Shown here: in pieces, positions 37,435-46,388 of the stretch
How the letters are laid out: every line of letters begins with the position of its first letter
How positions within the stretch are numbered: position 1 is the first letter of the stretch
Assembly (NCBI GenBank): GCA_903875445.1
Contig: CAIQWD010000085.1
Coordinates: 1-64,000, forward strand
DNA from: an uncultured delta proteobacterium
GTDB lineage: Bacteria; Desulfobacterota; Desulfobulbia; Desulfobulbales; Desulfocapsaceae
Reading direction: 5' to 3'
DNA: 64,000 nt
Made by a program: the position numbers and the translations under genes
The notes under the pieces: generated by a model
Seen by the model: only the letters and a program-made list of their open reading frames with translations
Told to the model about the DNA's origin: nothing
The model's database searches: none

Positions 37435-39615
37435 ATGAAAATTATACGCAATTTCCTCGTGTTCCACCTGTTGTTCTGTTTGCTTTCCCTTTCCGCAATA
37501 TCCGACGCTGCGCCCGGTGAAGCCGGGAAAGTTGACCAAAAGCGAAACAGATTTATCGGCTACCTGCTCAGCAAGCAACTGCCAGCTCTCCATTTCAGTG
37601 ATAAGGTAATCAATAATGAACTGGCCCAGAACATTTTTTACCTTTACATAAAGCAGTTGGATTACCAAAAACGATTTCTCCTTAAAAAAGATGTCGAGCA
37701 ACTTCGTGCTTTCGCACCTTATATCGGTGATAATTTGGCCAACGGCCGCATCACTCTGCCGGATACCGGCTACGATATTATTAACGAAAAAATCGACTTG
37801 GTGCAGAAGGCGGCTGAAGCCATGCTGGCCAACAACAGTGTAAAGATTCCTACCGGTTCCGGAGACCTGTTTGTCGGCAATTTCGATGTCAGAAGAAAGG
37901 AGTCATACGAGACAGACCCTGAGAAAACTAATTTTGCAGAAAATATAGGAGAATTAAAGGAGCGATGGCGGAAATTGCTTAAAGCTCAGGTCATTTCTCA
38001 GTTTCTCGATCTTGAAGAGGAGCAGGCCAAACCGAAGGACAAGGAAAAGGTCGGCAAAAAGAAGAGTGAGGAGGAACTGTGGCAGGAGGCACTCACCAAA
38101 GTCAGTAAACGCAACAAGACCTTCTTCCAACGTATGCACCAAGAAACCCTGCAGGATCATTACGACAGATTTTTCAACTGTGTCGCCAGGGCCTTTGATC
38201 CGCACACCAACTATATCCCGCCGGCCGGCAAGGAGCAATTTGATATCAGTATGCGAGGCAGCCTGGAAGGCATTGGTGCGCTCCTTCGGGAGGACGATGG
38301 CTTTATCAAGGTTATTCGAATAATTCCCGGCAGCGCCTCGGCCAGACAAGGCACCCTGAAAGCTGAGGATATTATCTTGCAGGTGGCACAGGAAGGGGAA
38401 GAGCCTGTGGATATAACCGATATGCGGTTGCGGGATGCCGTTCGGCTCATTCGCGGACCGAAAGGGAAAGCGGTTTCCCTGACGGTCAAAAAGATTGAGG
38501 GCAGTTCTCAGGTTATTAGAATTATAAGAGATGTCGTACAAATTGAGGAAACTTTCGTTAAAAGCACGATCATCGAATCGACCGGTGGACGAAAAACAGG
38601 GTACATTTATATTCCGACTTTCTATCGTGATTTTGAGGGAATTCGCAATGGTTCAAAGGGGCGCAATTCCACCGATGATACTCTGAAGGAGATCGTTGCA
38701 CTGAAGAAAGAAAACGTCGATGGCATCGTTCTCGATTTGCGCGACGATGGTGGAGGAGCCTTAGTCGATGCTGTGGATATAGCAGGACTATTCATAAAGT
38801 CCGGGCCGGTGGTGCAGGTGAAGAACAGCTTTGGCGATAAAAAAATCCTCAGTGATACCGATGCAAAAGAGTATTACAGTGGCCCCTTGGTGGTGCTGGT
38901 CAACAAGTTTTCGGCCTCGGCATCCGAGATCGTCGCCGCCGCCCTGCAGGATTACAAACGAGCCGTAATTGTCGGGGGCAAACATACCCACGGCAAAGGC
39001 ACGGTGCAAACGATTATCGACCTCAATGAAAATATTCCTCTTCTCCATATGCGGAAATATGACGATCTTGGGGCACTGAAGATAATGATCCAAAAATTCT
39101 ATCGGGTAAATGGCAGTTCGACTCAATACAAAGGAGTGGAGCCTGACATTTTTCTGCCGAATCTCTTTGAACATATCAAGTCCGGCGAACGTTATCTCGA
39201 TTTTTCTTTGCCCTGGGACTCCATCGAACCGGTTAAATTCACTCCTTGGAGTGAAAAATCTTTTGATTTCGAATCACTTCGCAGGCTGAGCCGTGAGCGT
39301 GTCGAGAAAGATGAGGGACTGAAAACCATAGCCGAGGAGGCAGTGAAAGCTGCCGATCGTGCTGAACATAGCGTAATGCCAATAGATCTTGAGGATATGC
39401 GCAATCAACGACAAGAATCACGGCTTATGCGGGAAAAAATTGGCGCCCATTATCGTAAATATCGCGAAGAGCAGGGAGATGGCAGTGATTTTGAGGAATC
39501 GGACGACGATAAGGGTGACCCGAAAGAAATCTGGCTGAAGAATGTCAAGGAGGATCCTTATATTCGCGAAGCTGTAAATATTGTTGGCGATATCAGCCGC
39601 CTTCCAAGGTTGTGA
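37435..39615 (+). CDS. prc: Tail-specific (C-terminal processing) protease Prc
   Basis: The start is ATG 37435, giving 726 aa with a signal peptide (about residues 1-25, ending SDAA). Prc is a periplasmic serine/lysine protease that cuts unstructured C-termini. An N-terminal helical domain precedes the PDZ (about 230-330: ISMRGSLEGIGALLREDDGF, IIPGSASARQGTLKAED). The S41 core follows, with nucleophile Ser in FSASASEIVAAALQDY (about 495) and catalytic Lys in THGKGTVQ. The C-terminal DUF3340-like helices end near 720. The length exceeds E. coli Prc (682), mainly in the tail. A 252-bp gap upstream has no gene that I trust. Confidence 0.92.
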   Translation: MKIIRNFLVFHLLFCLLSLSAISDAAPGEAGKVDQKRNRFIGYLLSKQLPALHFSDKVINNELAQNIFYLYIKQLDYQKRFLLKKDVEQLRAFAPYIGDNLANGRITLPDTGYDIINEKIDLVQKAAEAMLANNSVKIPTGSGDLFVGNFDVRRKESYETDPEKTNFAENIGELKERWRKLLKAQVISQFLDLEEEQAKPKDKEKVGKKKSEEELWQEALTKVSKRNKTFFQRMHQETLQDHYDRFFNCVARAFDPHTNYIPPAGKEQFDISMRGSLEGIGALLREDDGFIKVIRIIPGSASARQGTLKAEDIILQVAQEGEEPVDITDMRLRDAVRLIRGPKGKAVSLTVKKIEGSSQVIRIIRDVVQIEETFVKSTIIESTGGRKTGYIYIPTFYRDFEGIRNGSKGRNSTDDTLKEIVALKKENVDGIVLDLRDDGGGALVDAVDIAGLFIKSGPVVQVKNSFGDKKILSDTDAKEYYSGPLVVLVNKFSASASEIVAAALQDYKRAVIVGGKHTHGKGTVQTIIDLNENIPLLHMRKYDDLGALKIMIQKFYRVNGSSTQYKGVEPDIFLPNLFEHIKSGERYLDFSLPWDSIEPVKFTPWSEKSFDFESLRRLSRERVEKDEGLKTIAEEAVKAADRAEHSVMPIDLEDMRNQRQESRLMREKIGAHYRKYREEQGDGSDFEESDDDKGDPKEIWLKNVKEDPYIREAVNIVGDISRLPRL

Positions 39616-39627
39616 AATAGCCCAAGA

Positions 39628-39690
39628 CCCCTCTCTTTACAGCCTTTTGAGCGTGTTGAGCACGACAAAAATATTCTTGAAAAAGAGGGG
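39628..39690. repeat. Inverted repeat between prc and the dsr locus
   Basis: CCCCTCTCTTT (39628-39638) pairs with AAAAAGAGGGG (39680-39690) with one mismatch, and CGTG-TTGAG-CACG (about 39652-39664) forms an inner stem. It may terminate prc or lie in the leader of the dsr genes. A weak promoter-like pair, TTGAAA with TAGAGA 17 bases on, overlaps the right arm. Confidence 0.4.
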
Positions 39691-39795
39691 AAAAGGTGCT
39701 AGAGATGTCAATTTGTGAATGGGCATTCATTCGTCTTTCTTTCTCCTGTCGACCGTTCACGGAAGAATAACTCCTTAATTACAGGTTGTATTTGC

Positions 39796-40338
39796 ATGGA
39801 TCTTGCCGAAGGTTTCCGGAACCACAGAGAAAAAATCGTGAATAAATGGGTAGAATACGCCCTTTCTACCTATATTTCGTCAGGATTTTTCATCAAGGAA
39901 CGTGATCAATTTGCCAATCCTGTCGGTGGCAATATCCGGGAGGCCTTGAACAGACTCTTTCCCCTGCTGGTCAGGGGGGCTGATTCCAAGGAATTTCTTG
40001 CGCCTCTTGAGCAAATTATGAGCATCCGCTCGGTTCAGGAGTTTTCGCCATCCCAGGCCGTGGCCCCTTTGAATGCCGTAAAACATATCACCAGGGAGGT
40101 TTTTGCCGCCGACAAGGAGCGCAAAAACCTAGTGCACGAATTGTATGATTTCGAGTTCGCCGTCGATCTCGCGGTACTTGCTGCCTTTGATATTTACATG
40201 CAATTCCGGGAGCGTCTCTGCCAGGTGCGAATCGCTGAAATTAAGTCGGGAAGTCACATATTAACAGACAGCAGGTGTCCCTCAAAACTGCTTTCTGCAG
40301 ATAATAACAGAGTTTTAACAAAGGCTAACGGTATTTAA
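39796..40338 (+). CDS. RsbRD_N-domain protein upstream of dsrM
   Basis: The start is set at ATG 39796 because the product then begins MDLAEGFRNHREKIVNKWVE, the normal start of RsbRD N-terminal domains; an upstream TTG would add 27 poorly fitting residues. The product is 180 aa, helical and soluble. In RsbR/RsbT sensors this globin-like domain senses signals; here no STAS domain follows, so it is a stand-alone copy. It is 78 bp upstream of dsrM on the same strand. Stand-alone RsbRD_N genes next to dsrMKJOP occur in other sulfate reducers, which suggests a regulatory or redox-sensing role that is not settled. Confidence 0.72.
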   Translation: MDLAEGFRNHREKIVNKWVEYALSTYISSGFFIKERDQFANPVGGNIREALNRLFPLLVRGADSKEFLAPLEQIMSIRSVQEFSPSQAVAPLNAVKHITREVFAADKERKNLVHELYDFEFAVDLAVLAAFDIYMQFRERLCQVRIAEIKSGSHILTDSRCPSKLLSADNNRVLTKANGI

Positions 40339-40416
40339 CTGGTCTCCATGCGGGAAACAGCCGGCTCTGTTTTACTGCGTGGTTTCCAAAACAGTTCAAT
40401 TGAAGCGAGGTAAGAA

Positions 40417-41436
40417 ATGAAGTACGCCTTCTCATTCCTAGCAGTCATAGCGTTGATACTGATTGCTTGGCTCGGATCTCAGATACCGGGGATGCCCTAT
40501 TTATTTGGTGTCGCCCTGCCGTATCTGGCCATGATGATCTTCCTGGGCGGCTGTGTCTACAAAGTGGTGCAATGGGCGAAATCCCCGGTACCATTTCCGA
40601 TACAGACTACCTGCGGGCAGGGCAAATCGCTGGATTTTATCAAGCATGACAGGCTGGAAGCTCCTTCCACGAACGCCGAAGTGGTAGCAAGAATGTTTTT
40701 GGAAATAGTGACCTTCCGGTCTCTTTTTAGAAACACCAAATCGGAAATTCATGATGGACCGCAAATCACCTATGAGTCATCCAAATGGCTGTGGGTATTT
40801 GCGCTGATTTTCCACTATTCCTTTCTGTCCATCGTAGTCCGTCATATGCGTCTTTTCCTTGATCCGGTTCCGGCCTGGATCGGCTGGTGGGAATTCATCG
40901 ACGGCATCTTTGAAGTGGGTGCGCCCGGCTGGTATATAAGTGATGTCGGTCTGGTTGTAGGCTGTCTCTTGCTGTTCAGCAGAAGATTGATTACCCGCCA
41001 TGTTCGTTATATCTCTTTGATGAATGATTATTTTCCCCTGGTTCTAATCTTTACCATCGCGGTAACCGGTATTCTCATGCGCTACGTACTGCGAACCGAC
41101 ATTGATATCGTCAATATCAAACACCTCACTGTCGGATTGGTTTCCTTGTCTCCGACCATAGGCGCCAAAATCGGCTCCATTTTCTTCATTCATGTGTTTC
41201 TGGTCTGTGTACTGCTTGCCTATTTCCCCTTCAGCAAGCTCATGCACTTTGCCGGCGTGTTTCTCAGCCCAACCAGGAATCTCAAAAACAATAGTCGGGC
41301 AGTGCGCCATGAGAATCCTTGGAATCCACGGATCCTCCCCCACTCCTACGCCGGATATGAAGATGAATTCCGCGAGTTTATGGTTGATGCGGGAATCCCG
41401 GTTGAAAAGGAGTTATCCCCGGCAAAGGATGAATAA
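40417..41436 (+). CDS. dsrM: DsrM, membrane cytochrome b subunit
   Basis: This is 339 aa, related to NarI. It binds two hemes b and exchanges electrons with the quinone pool. Six membrane helices are visible, with candidate heme ligands in IFHYSFLSIVVRHMRLF (about residue 130) and in FFIHVFLVCVLL and FSKLMHFAG near the C-terminus. The ATG at 40417 follows GAGGT at a good distance. dsrK follows after 42 bp. It is the first gene of a standard dsrMKJOP operon. Confidence 0.93.
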   Translation: MKYAFSFLAVIALILIAWLGSQIPGMPYLFGVALPYLAMMIFLGGCVYKVVQWAKSPVPFPIQTTCGQGKSLDFIKHDRLEAPSTNAEVVARMFLEIVTFRSLFRNTKSEIHDGPQITYESSKWLWVFALIFHYSFLSIVVRHMRLFLDPVPAWIGWWEFIDGIFEVGAPGWYISDVGLVVGCLLLFSRRLITRHVRYISLMNDYFPLVLIFTIAVTGILMRYVLRTDIDIVNIKHLTVGLVSLSPTIGAKIGSIFFIHVFLVCVLLAYFPFSKLMHFAGVFLSPTRNLKNNSRAVRHENPWNPRILPHSYAGYEDEFREFMVDAGIPVEKELSPAKDE

Positions 41437-41478
41437 TACGGTTATTGACCCAAAACCAGCTTAAGAGGAATAGTTACG

Positions 41479-43107
41479 ATGGCAGTTCCAAAATTACAAC
41501 AATTATCGAAAAGCGTAGTGCAGGGACCATCCTTGGCGACAGGAGCGATACCTACCAGGGACTGGATGGACATCCCGGTGGTTTTCAAATCCGGGAATTA
41601 CGCCTACCCTGCCAAAAAAGAGAAGGTGGAATACCTGAATAAGCAGTCCGGACTGCATTTTCCTAATGCCCGGGAGTGGTCTCCCGAGGATGAAGACTGG
41701 AAACTACCGGAAGGCTGGCAGGAGATCATTCTCAAAGGCCTCAAGGAACGGCTTGAGAAGTTCCGCTCCTTGAAAATCTTTATGGATTGCTGCGTTCGTT
41801 GCGGAGCGTGCGCCGACAAGTGTCATTTCTTTCTTGGCACGGGTGATCCCAAAAATATGCCGGTACTGAGAGCTGAACTCTTGAGGTCGGTATACCGAAA
41901 CGATTTCACTCTGGCCGGGAAAATTCTCGGTAAAATGGCCGGAGCAAGGGAGATGACGGTAGCCGTTCTGAAGGAGTGGTTCATGTACTCCTATCAATGT
42001 ACCGAGTGTCGGCGTTGCTCGGTGTTCTGTCCCTACGGCATTGACACCGCCGAAATAACCATGATGTTGCGGGAACTTTTGCACCTGGTCGGAGTAGGTA
42101 TCAACTGGATCCTCGAGCCGGCTTCCAATTCCAACCGCACTGGTAACCATATGGGGTTACAGCCCCATACCTTCAAGGATAATGTCGAGTTCCTCGTCGA
42201 TGATGTGGAAAATCTTACCGGGGTGAAACCGAATATATCCTTTAATAGAAAGGGTGCGGAAATACTCTTTATCACCCCATCGGCCGACGTCTTCGCCGAA
42301 CCTGGGCTGTATACCGCTATGGGCTACCTGATTCTCTTTGAGGCTATCGGGCTTGACTACACCTGGTCCACCTATGCCTCCGAGGGCGGTAACTTCGGTC
42401 TTTTTACCAACAATGAGACGATGAAGAAACTCAATGCGAAGATGTACGCCGAGGCGAAACGCTTGGGTGTGAAGTATATCATCGGTGGTGAGTGCGGTCA
42501 TATGTGGCGTGTCGTCCATCAGTATATGGATACCATGAACGGTCCTGCCGATTTCCTGGAAATCCCGAAATCTCCGATTACCGGCACAGTCTTTGATAAC
42601 GCCGCATCGACGAAAATGGTGCACATCAGTGAGTTTACCGCCGATCTTATTAAAAACGGCAAAATTAAGCTCGATAAGAGCCGAAACAGTCACGTCAAGG
42701 CGACCTTTCACGATTCCTGTAATACCGCCCGGGCGATGGGGCTTCTTGAAGAACCGCGTTACATCCTCGATCACGTTGTCGATTGGGTCGAGATGCCGGA
42801 GAATACTATTCGCGAACAGACCTTCTGCTGCGGTTCCGGGACCGGCCTCAATACCGATGAGATCATGGAACTGAGAATGCGCTCTGGATTGCCGCGTGCC
42901 AATGCAGTGAAATATGTTCATGAGAAACATGGCGTGAACATGCTGTCCACTGTATGTGCAATCGACAGAGCGACACTCACCTCCCTTATGAACTACTGGA
43001 ATCCCGGCGTCGGAGTCTGTGGGTTGAGTGAGCTGGTTGCCAATGCGATTGTTCAAGAGGGTGAAACACGCGGTGAGCTTGATGAAGGCCTCCGTACCAT
43101 GCTATAG
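41479..43107 (+). CDS. dsrK: DsrK, cytoplasmic iron-sulfur (HdrD-like) subunit
   Basis: This is 542 aa. It is the catalytic-type subunit of the complex, related to heterodisulfide reductase HdrD, and faces the cytoplasm, where it reduces the DsrC disulfide. Two 4Fe-4S motifs are seen: CVRCGACADKCHFF (about residue 107) and CTECRRCSVFCPYG (about 174). CCG-type motifs follow (HDSCNTARAMG about 413, EQTFCCGSGTGLN about 450), giving the special cluster site. GAGGA lies upstream of ATG 41479. It is followed by dsrJ after 32 bp. Confidence 0.95.
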   Translation: MAVPKLQQLSKSVVQGPSLATGAIPTRDWMDIPVVFKSGNYAYPAKKEKVEYLNKQSGLHFPNAREWSPEDEDWKLPEGWQEIILKGLKERLEKFRSLKIFMDCCVRCGACADKCHFFLGTGDPKNMPVLRAELLRSVYRNDFTLAGKILGKMAGAREMTVAVLKEWFMYSYQCTECRRCSVFCPYGIDTAEITMMLRELLHLVGVGINWILEPASNSNRTGNHMGLQPHTFKDNVEFLVDDVENLTGVKPNISFNRKGAEILFITPSADVFAEPGLYTAMGYLILFEAIGLDYTWSTYASEGGNFGLFTNNETMKKLNAKMYAEAKRLGVKYIIGGECGHMWRVVHQYMDTMNGPADFLEIPKSPITGTVFDNAASTKMVHISEFTADLIKNGKIKLDKSRNSHVKATFHDSCNTARAMGLLEEPRYILDHVVDWVEMPENTIREQTFCCGSGTGLNTDEIMELRMRSGLPRANAVKYVHEKHGVNMLSTVCAIDRATLTSLMNYWNPGVGVCGLSELVANAIVQEGETRGELDEGLRTML

Positions 43108-43139
43108 ACAATCCTGAACAGAACATAGGAGTAAAGGTA

Positions 43140-43541
43140 ATGTACAATAAAGGAACAATAATACCGGGATTGATCATCTTTGTCCTGTTGATAACTTTCC
43201 CGCTCTGGTTCAACGCGTTCTCGAAAGCAAGCACGGCACCGAAAATTGAGCTGCCACCAGGTGGACAGAAGGAGTGTGTCAAACCTGCTGCGGAAATGCG
43301 CGCTCAGCATATGGTACTGCTCAACGAATGGCGAGATGACGTCCTGCGTAACGGTAATCGTGTTGCAGTGACTGCCGGTGGGAAGGAATACCGCAAGGGT
43401 TTACAGACGGCTTGTATGGCCTGTCATACCAACAAGGAGAAATTTTGCGACTCCTGCCATACGTACACATCTGTAAAACCCTACTGCTGGGATTGTCATT
43501 TGACCCCGAGTGTAGCTGCGGCAAAGAAGGAGACAAACTAA
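43140..43541 (+). CDS. dsrJ: DsrJ, periplasmic triheme cytochrome c
   Basis: This is 133 aa with an N-terminal membrane anchor (about residues 5-24). Three heme motifs are packed at the C-terminus: CMACH, CDSCH and CWDCH (about residues 98-125). The extra Cys upstream (KECVKPAAE, about 46) matches the Cys that serves as an unusual heme ligand in DsrJ. AGGAG precedes ATG 43140. Its stop overlaps the dsrO start by one base. Confidence 0.93.
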   Translation: MYNKGTIIPGLIIFVLLITFPLWFNAFSKASTAPKIELPPGGQKECVKPAAEMRAQHMVLLNEWRDDVLRNGNRVAVTAGGKEYRKGLQTACMACHTNKEKFCDSCHTYTSVKPYCWDCHLTPSVAAAKKETN

Positions 43542-44365
43542 TGGATATGCAAAGAAGGAATTTTCTAAAAATTGCCGGAGTCACGGCTCTGGCCGGCATC
43601 AGTGCACCGGTTGTTGTCAATCTGACATCATCTGCCCTTGCCTCTTCCGATCAGGGGCAAACCGCAGTGGCGCATCCTGCACCTTCCGGTGCGCATGGAG
43701 AGGATGCCCCTCAGGGAGTACGCCTTGGCCTACTCATTGATATGCGAAAACTCTACGGCCATCCCGAGCTTCTTGATAAGGCGACCGCAGCATGCCATAA
43801 AGTACACAATGTTCCGAAGATCGATAACAAAAAAAGTGAGATCAAGTGGATATGGAAGACACCTTTTGCCAATGCCTTCACCGATCAATCGAATAACCAT
43901 GCCTCAAAAACTGCCAGGGAAAACGATTTCTTAGTTCTCTGTAACCACTGCGATGAGCCCCCTTGTGTTCGGGTCTGTCCGACCAAGGCGACTTTTAAGG
44001 ACAAAAAGACCGGCATCGTTGCTATGGATTACCATCGCTGTATCGGTTGCCGTTTTTGTATGATGGGTTGTCCCTATGGGGCACGAAGTTTCAACTGGAT
44101 GGATCCGCAACCCTTTATCAAGGAATTGAATCCTAATTTCCCTGCTCGAATGCGCGGTGTTGTCGAGAAATGCAACTTCTGTGGGGAACGTCTGGTACTT
44201 GGCAAAGAGCCCGCGTGTGTAGAGGCCCTCAAGGAAGTCGGAGCGATCGTTTTTGGGGATCTAAATGATCCCCAATCAGAGATTCGCCGAATTCTTGACA
44301 AGGAGCATACCATCCAACGGCAAGCAGCCCTTGGAACCAAACCGTCAGTCTTTTACATAGTGTGA
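43541..44365 (+). CDS. dsrO: DsrO, periplasmic ferredoxin subunit
   Basis: The start is ATG 43541, sharing a base with the dsrJ stop and preceded by GGAG; the product is 274 aa. The N-terminus MDMQRRNFLKIAGVTALAG is a twin-arginine signal, so it is exported folded. Ferredoxin-like Cys groups follow: CNHCDEPPCVRVCP (about residue 137), CIGCRFCMMGCPYG (about 167) and CNFCGERLVLGKEPAC (about 211). It pairs with DsrJ and DsrP on the periplasmic side. dsrP follows after seven bases. Confidence 0.94.
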   Translation: MDMQRRNFLKIAGVTALAGISAPVVVNLTSSALASSDQGQTAVAHPAPSGAHGEDAPQGVRLGLLIDMRKLYGHPELLDKATAACHKVHNVPKIDNKKSEIKWIWKTPFANAFTDQSNNHASKTARENDFLVLCNHCDEPPCVRVCPTKATFKDKKTGIVAMDYHRCIGCRFCMMGCPYGARSFNWMDPQPFIKELNPNFPARMRGVVEKCNFCGERLVLGKEPACVEALKEVGAIVFGDLNDPQSEIRRILDKEHTIQRQAALGTKPSVFYIV

Positions 44366-44372
44366 GGGTGTC

Positions 44373-45548
44373 ATGATAGAAAAAGCGTTAAAAGGAAACT
44401 CTAACTACTGGATGTGGCTCGCATTTCTGAGCGCATTCATTGCGGTGGGAGGGATCTGTTATCTCCGACAGTTTCTCTATGGTATGCATTTGACAGGTAT
44501 GGGGCGCGACTTGTCCTGGGGATTATATATTTCCCAGTTCACCTTCCTGGTCGGTGTGGCGGCTGGAGGCTTGATGCTGGTTCTCCCCTATTATATCCAT
44601 AATTATAAGGCGTTTGGCAGAATTACCATTCTTGGTGAATTCCTGGCTATTGCCTCTATCGTTATGTGTCTCATGTTCATTATGGCCGATATTGGTCAAC
44701 CGCTGCGCGGACTGAATATGATTCTGCACCCGACCCCGAACTCCATGCTCTTCTGGGATATGGTGGTATTGCTCGGGTATCTGGGCCTGAACGTGATCTG
44801 CGGATGGGTTATTCTCACCGCCGAACGAAAGCAGGTCAAGCCTCCGAAATGGGTCTATTTTTTCGTTTATCTTTCTTTGCCGTTCGCAGTCTCGATCCAT
44901 ACTGTAACTGCAATGCTTTACTGCGGACTGCCTGGTCGTCATTTCTGGCTGTCGGCGATCACCGCCCCACGATTCCTTGCTTCCGCCTTTGCAGCCGGTC
45001 CGGCTTTGATTGTTATTGCCTGTCTGGTCATGAAACGGATAGCTCATTTTGATGCCGGCCAGGAAGCGATCAAAAAGCTGACAACGATTATTATGTATGC
45101 GGCGCTCATCAATGCTTTCTTTGTTGGTTTGGAATTTTTTGTCGGTTGGTATTCAAATATTCCCGGACACAAACATTCACTCGAGTACCTCTTTTTTGGC
45201 CTTGAGCACCATGGCCATGTGTACAACAATCTGGTGCCGTTCATGTGGACCTCGGTTTTCTTCTGTTTTGGGGGACTTGCACTTTTTGGCTATATGAAGA
45301 TAAAAGATGCCTTCAACGATGCATGGGTTGGTATTGGCTGTCTCATGATTTTTATTGCTCTCTGGCTCGACAAGGGGCTCGGCTTTGTCATGGGTGGCCT
45401 TGTTGTTAATCCCCTTGACGAAATCGTCGAGTATTATCCGACCGCCAATGAGATTGGGATTACTTTAGGGATCTGGGCTACCGGTTTTTTCCTGGTTACC
45501 GTTCTCTACAAAATTGCTATAAAAGTTGAACATGAGGTGGAAGGCTAG
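44373..45548 (+). CDS. dsrP: DsrP, NrfD-like integral membrane subunit
   Basis: This is 391 aa with about ten membrane helices; it is a member of the NrfD/PsrC family that works with quinones. The N-terminal region GMGRDLSWGLYISQFTFLVG and the downstream LIVIACLVMKRIAHFDAGQE are typical of DsrP. It ends with VEHEVEG, followed at 33 bases by a strong intrinsic terminator, so it closes the operon. The five dsr genes are in the usual order. Confidence 0.93.
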   Translation: MIEKALKGNSNYWMWLAFLSAFIAVGGICYLRQFLYGMHLTGMGRDLSWGLYISQFTFLVGVAAGGLMLVLPYYIHNYKAFGRITILGEFLAIASIVMCLMFIMADIGQPLRGLNMILHPTPNSMLFWDMVVLLGYLGLNVICGWVILTAERKQVKPPKWVYFFVYLSLPFAVSIHTVTAMLYCGLPGRHFWLSAITAPRFLASAFAAGPALIVIACLVMKRIAHFDAGQEAIKKLTTIIMYAALINAFFVGLEFFVGWYSNIPGHKHSLEYLFFGLEHHGHVYNNLVPFMWTSVFFCFGGLALFGYMKIKDAFNDAWVGIGCLMIFIALWLDKGLGFVMGGLVVNPLDEIVEYYPTANEIGITLGIWATGFFLVTVLYKIAIKVEHEVEG

Positions 45549-45581
45549 AGCAATACCTTCGCATCATAAATGAGATACTGA

Positions 45582-45612
45582 GCCCCCGACTTGTCGGGGG
45601 CTTTTTTTTTTG
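45582..45612 (+). terminator. Intrinsic terminator of dsrMKJOP
   Basis: GCCCCCGAC-TT-GTCGGGGGC (45582-45601) is a perfect nine-base stem followed by eleven T (45602-45612). It is the clearest intrinsic terminator in the window and marks the end of the dsr operon. Confidence 0.93.
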
Positions 45613-45675
45613 TTAAAAGGGAGGTAAGAAAAAAGGGAGCGATGGGGAGCTAATGAAAAAAACAGAGGATTTAAT

Positions 45676-46320
45676 TTGCAAAAAAAACGTGTGCTTATAG
45701 TATATTACTCATATACTCAGCAAACCAAGATGCAGTTAAAGAAATTCATCTTAGGTTTAGAAAGTGCCGGGATTGAGGTCAGTCAGGAACGGCTGGAACC
45801 TCTTACTCCCTATGAGTTCCCTTTCAGGACCAATATGCGTCTGACGGCAGCAATGTTTCTGACTTTTTTTCAAAGGCGCATGGCGATCAGCCCTGTATCC
45901 GATGCTTGTTTAGGAGCCTGGGACTGTATAATCCTCGCCGGGCCGACGTGGTCCTATCATCCCAGTGGGCCTGTGCTCGATTTTCTTGATCGCTATGGCA
46001 GTAATGTGTGTGGTGGAAAAATCGTCATACCGTTTATCTCTTGCAGGTCGTATTGGCGCTTGCATTATTGGACCCTGAAAAGACGACTTGGCTTGTACGG
46101 AAGTAAAGTTGAAAAACCCATTGTCTTTATGCACCCTCAAAAGGAGCCTTGGCGCTTTTTCGGGCTTATTCTCCAATTGCGGGGTAAAATCATGCGACGT
46201 GAAAACTCCTGGTTCAGACAGCGTTATCCGAGTTACGGCCATAGCAAGCAACAAGGGGAAGAAGCCATGGAAGAGGGCAAAAAACTTGCTGGAAAATTGT
46301 TAAACGATTGGTGTGGATGA
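45676..46320 (+). CDS. Flavodoxin-like protein
   Basis: This is 214 aa. KRVLIVYYSYTQQTKMQLKK at the start has the flavodoxin FMN phosphate loop pattern (S/T-x-T-x-x-T). LGAWDCIILAGPTWSYHPSG (about residue 76) is the second FMN-binding loop. It therefore probably binds FMN. The C-terminal half is basic and atypical, with no known partner motif. The start is TTG at 45676 with AGAGGA about seven bases upstream; no ATG is suitable. It is downstream of the dsr terminator, so it is separately transcribed. The electron partner is unknown. Confidence 0.7.
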   Translation: MQKKRVLIVYYSYTQQTKMQLKKFILGLESAGIEVSQERLEPLTPYEFPFRTNMRLTAAMFLTFFQRRMAISPVSDACLGAWDCIILAGPTWSYHPSGPVLDFLDRYGSNVCGGKIVIPFISCRSYWRLHYWTLKRRLGLYGSKVEKPIVFMHPQKEPWRFFGLILQLRGKIMRRENSWFRQRYPSYGHSKQQGEEAMEEGKKLAGKLLNDWCG

Positions 46321-46363
46321 AGGATCCTGTGTACTCCTGCCATCTTGAGAAAAGGGAGTAATG

Positions 46364-46382
46364 GGGATTTTTAATCCCTTTT
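46364..46382 (+). terminator. Short terminator between flavodoxin gene and prepilin peptidase
   Basis: GGGATT-TTT-AATCCC (46364-46378) followed by TTTT lies 44 bases after the flavodoxin stop, between convergent genes. The stem is short (six pairs). Confidence 0.45.
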
Positions 46383-46388
46383 CGGGAA

